This document shows positions 62,264 through 64,000 of a DNA stretch of 64,000 nt, piece by piece; positions within the stretch are counted from its first letter, which is position 1; each line of letters starts with the position of its first letter. Position numbers and translations under genes: made by a program. Location: the NCBI GenBank assembly GCA_963735495.1, contig CAVTLG010000002.1:1550001-1614000 (forward strand), written 5' to 3'. A model generated the notes under the pieces. The model did not search any database. It was not told the origin of the DNA and saw only the letters and a list, made by a program, of their open reading frames with translations. The DNA is from CAVTLG01 sp963735495. Its GTDB lineage: Bacteria > Chloroflexota > Ktedonobacteria > Ktedonobacterales > Ktedonobacteraceae.

Positions 62264-62472
62264 GCGGACTCCTTTTTTACTAATTTCGCTAAATATTGCC
62301 GTTCATTATCAAGACGTTCACGTGTCCAGAAAAGTTCCCGGTCTCCATAGAAGGATCTTGGTGATACTGCGACAGGGATATACTCCTATAGCAAGCAAGG
62401 CAAAGCTCTGCTAGATATACGCTCTCATTTTCATTGTGCCAGCCGTCGTAACTATTCAGGTGCCGTGGAGGC

Positions 62473-62575
62473 TCGCGTAGGGGCCGAGCCAAGACCTTTT
62501 TTGGTGGCCGATCTGCGGCGTGGGACGAAGAAAAAAAGGTCTTGGCGTCCCTGGCGGCGGCCCGCCCAGGTTTCA
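62473..62575. repeat. Dispersed hairpin repeat, family B copy 2
   Basis: CCAAGACCTTTTTT (62489-62502) with AAAAAAGGTCTTGG (62532-62545). Flanks CTCGCGTAGGGGCCGAG and GGCGGCGGCCCGCCC match copy 1 in reverse orientation. Confidence 0.85.
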
Positions 62576-62583
62576 GCACATCC

Positions 62584-62612
62584 TGGACAACCGCAAGGGA
62601 TTGTCCCTACGC
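62584..62612 (-). repeat. Single family C core
   Basis: GGACAACCGCAAGGGATTGT followed by CCCTACGCG, the reverse complement of the tandem unit start at 43187. Its central AA/TT change distinguishes it from the tandem copies. Confidence 0.75.
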
Positions 62613-62843
62613 GACCTGAATAGTTACCAGCCGTCAAGGAAAGGCAAAAGTTCCTACTATACTTGATAAAGCTTGCTAAGGCTGTACCAAATGGGTAGAT
62701 TAGTAATATAATGCCTGAATAAGAAGTGATTTCGCTGTTGTAGAGAAGTGTGTGCGACAGGCGATGGGAAGGTAGCTGTGGCAAGAAACGCTACACTGGC
62801 GATTTTGTAGTGTTCCTGAATAGCTATAGGGAAAATTTTAACT

Positions 62844-63986
62844 ATGCAATCTTTCCTCCAAAAAGCCGGTGTTTTCTTTGTGCTGATATGCATCGTCGGA
62901 GCCAGCGCGGGCCTCGTGTATGTGTTGTTTTCGCGGAGCAATACCCAGCCACAAGCATCTGACGTGAAACTACCACCTGGAGCGGCAGCGACCCGGGCAG
63001 CTACCGCGAAAACGTGCGGTGCGGCACAGCGGAATTTCCAGATGGGTGTTGTTTTTCCACAATGGAGCACGGCAGCGTATGGTGACAGTGATAGCGAGTG
63101 GCGTACGGAACTGCCGCAGATGCGCGAGCAGACCGCTGCTTGTTGGGTAGAGATGCCCGTGCTTTTCTATCAGGCTTCTCTTACGTCCACGGTGATAACG
63201 ACGCAAACAAGCGCCCCTACCATTGCGGCGTTTACCTCCGGGATTCAATATGCGCACGCGTTGGGATTGCATGTCTTTGTGACCGTACTCTTAGACTCGC
63301 GTGGCGCTCAATCGTGGTCGGGAGATATTAAGTTCTCAACATATGCGCAGGAGCAGGCCTGGTTTACCAGTTATTGGCAGGCGCTCAAGCCCTATGCGCA
63401 AGCCGCGGCCCAGGGGGGTGTAGAGCAATTTGCCCTGGGTACGGAAGAGGAGTGGTTGCAAAAGAATGCGCCGGATACGCTATGGGATGGCTTGATTGCA
63501 AATATACATAGTGTCTATGCTGGTGCATTGACCTATGATGTGAATTGGTCGGATGTGCAGTCTCAACCGCGTGCCTGGATGCGCAATGCTGACCTGAAGA
63601 TGATCGGTGTCTCTACCTATTTTCCTCTCATCTCTACTCCTGCATATATAGATCCACAGGCGATCTCTAGTCTTTGGGTAACGGAGGTCAAGAGCAAGAT
63701 AGATGCCTTTGCCGCCGCACTGGGTGAACCAGTTTTCCTCTCAGAAATTGGCTATCGCAACGATGCTTATGCTCTGTACAATCCCTGGATATCCACCAAT
63801 TTAGGGCCGGAAAATCCAACTGAGCAAGCCGCAGCCTGCACTGCGGCGCTGGCAAGTATTGCTTCCGACCCGCATATCCTGGGTAGCTTTTTCTGGGGGT
63901 GGAACGAAGTTGGGGCGTTCAAGTTGAGTGGCTCAGCCGCGCAAGCGATCCATACTTACTATACTTCTTTACAGGCTCACGCTTAG
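62844..63986 (+). CDS. Membrane-anchored TIM-barrel glycosidase-like protein
   Basis: 380 residues with an N-terminal signal anchor (GVFFVLICIVGASAGLVYVL). The body resembles GH113/GTA-like TIM barrels: MGVVFPQWS, HVFVTVLLDS, FALGTEEEWLQ (putative acid/base Glu), FLSEIGYRND (putative nucleophile Glu) and GSFFWGWNEVG. The two Glu are about 100 residues apart, as expected for clan A retaining enzymes. It is exported and probably acts on a cell-wall or plant beta-glycan. The stop at 63984-63986 is complete within the window. Confidence 0.83.
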   Translation: MQSFLQKAGVFFVLICIVGASAGLVYVLFSRSNTQPQASDVKLPPGAAATRAATAKTCGAAQRNFQMGVVFPQWSTAAYGDSDSEWRTELPQMREQTAACWVEMPVLFYQASLTSTVITTQTSAPTIAAFTSGIQYAHALGLHVFVTVLLDSRGAQSWSGDIKFSTYAQEQAWFTSYWQALKPYAQAAAQGGVEQFALGTEEEWLQKNAPDTLWDGLIANIHSVYAGALTYDVNWSDVQSQPRAWMRNADLKMIGVSTYFPLISTPAYIDPQAISSLWVTEVKSKIDAFAAALGEPVFLSEIGYRNDAYALYNPWISTNLGPENPTEQAAACTAALASIASDPHILGSFFWGWNEVGAFKLSGSAAQAIHTYYTSLQAHA

Positions 63987-64000
63987 GAAAATCTGTGTGG

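Larger units (their letters stand above)
62264..62843. other. Repeat-bearing intergenic region
   Basis: Holds family B copy 2 and a family C core; no gene recognised. The last 20 bases carry AGGGAAAA ahead of the 62844 start. Confidence 0.5.

Overview
This 64-kb window looks like chromosome from a filamentous, soil-type Chloroflexota bacterium of the Ktedonobacteria kind. That placement is an inference from gene content: several Ser/Thr protein kinase-like proteins, an F420/FMN-type PPOX enzyme, a luciferase-like monooxygenase, Tat-exported plant-polysaccharide hydrolases, many decayed insertion sequences and abundant dispersed hairpin repeats. No rRNA, tRNA or CRISPR array was recognised.

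Layout. 1-12.6 kb: a Ser/Thr kinase running off the left edge, SelB, a TetR regulator with its promoter and operator driving a luciferase-like monooxygenase, a PPOX enzyme, a Ser/Glu-rich protein with a methyltransferase-like C-terminus, an ABC exporter and GlmS. 12.6-15 kb: an AT-rich island with a DarT-DarG toxin-antitoxin pair whose toxin is frameshifted. 15.6-25.4 kb: membrane and surface proteins, a sugar isomerase, a pseudokinase-LamG protein, and a repeat protein gene cut by a 373-bp miniature IS with a visible target duplication. 25.6-37 kb: the most unusual stretch. It holds two COG2187-like phosphotransferase paralogues, a translationally coupled pair of STAND-type ATPase genes, a divergent sigma-like factor, a HigA antitoxin with a remnant of its toxin, and a frameshifted DUF262/DUF1524 protein. 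In the STAND pair the first protein is a complete but catalytically degenerate RelA/SpoT homologue (HD, synthetase, TGS, zinc finger and ACT regions) fused to a P-loop ATPase; the second is a smaller ATPase with a winged-helix DNA-binding end.

37.5-48.5 kb: a frameshifted MFS transporter, then a same-strand run of CaiB-type CoA transferase, HMG-CoA lyase-like enzyme, aldehyde dehydrogenase and 5'-truncated LeuC-like dehydratase. A divergent HTH-citrate synthase has Gln in place of the first catalytic His. The order suggests catabolism of a branched hydroxy-acid through CoA thioesters. Beyond it is a short promoter-driven region with two tiny ORFs. 48.8-64 kb: a Tat-exported GH105-like/BNR/discoidin protein, a GH31 fragment, a DHA2 exporter, an esterase, an alkyltransferase-like protein, two very small membrane proteins, a DUF2089-type regulator with a helical-repeat protein facing an ABC efflux operon across a palindrome-rich promoter region, a GNAT enzyme, a lipoprotein and a membrane-anchored TIM-barrel glycosidase-like protein.

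Five genes (TetR, DarT, a multi-pass membrane protein, DUF262 and MFS) each appear broken by a single-base indel. Either this accessory DNA is decaying, or the sequence carries small indel errors; the window alone cannot settle which.
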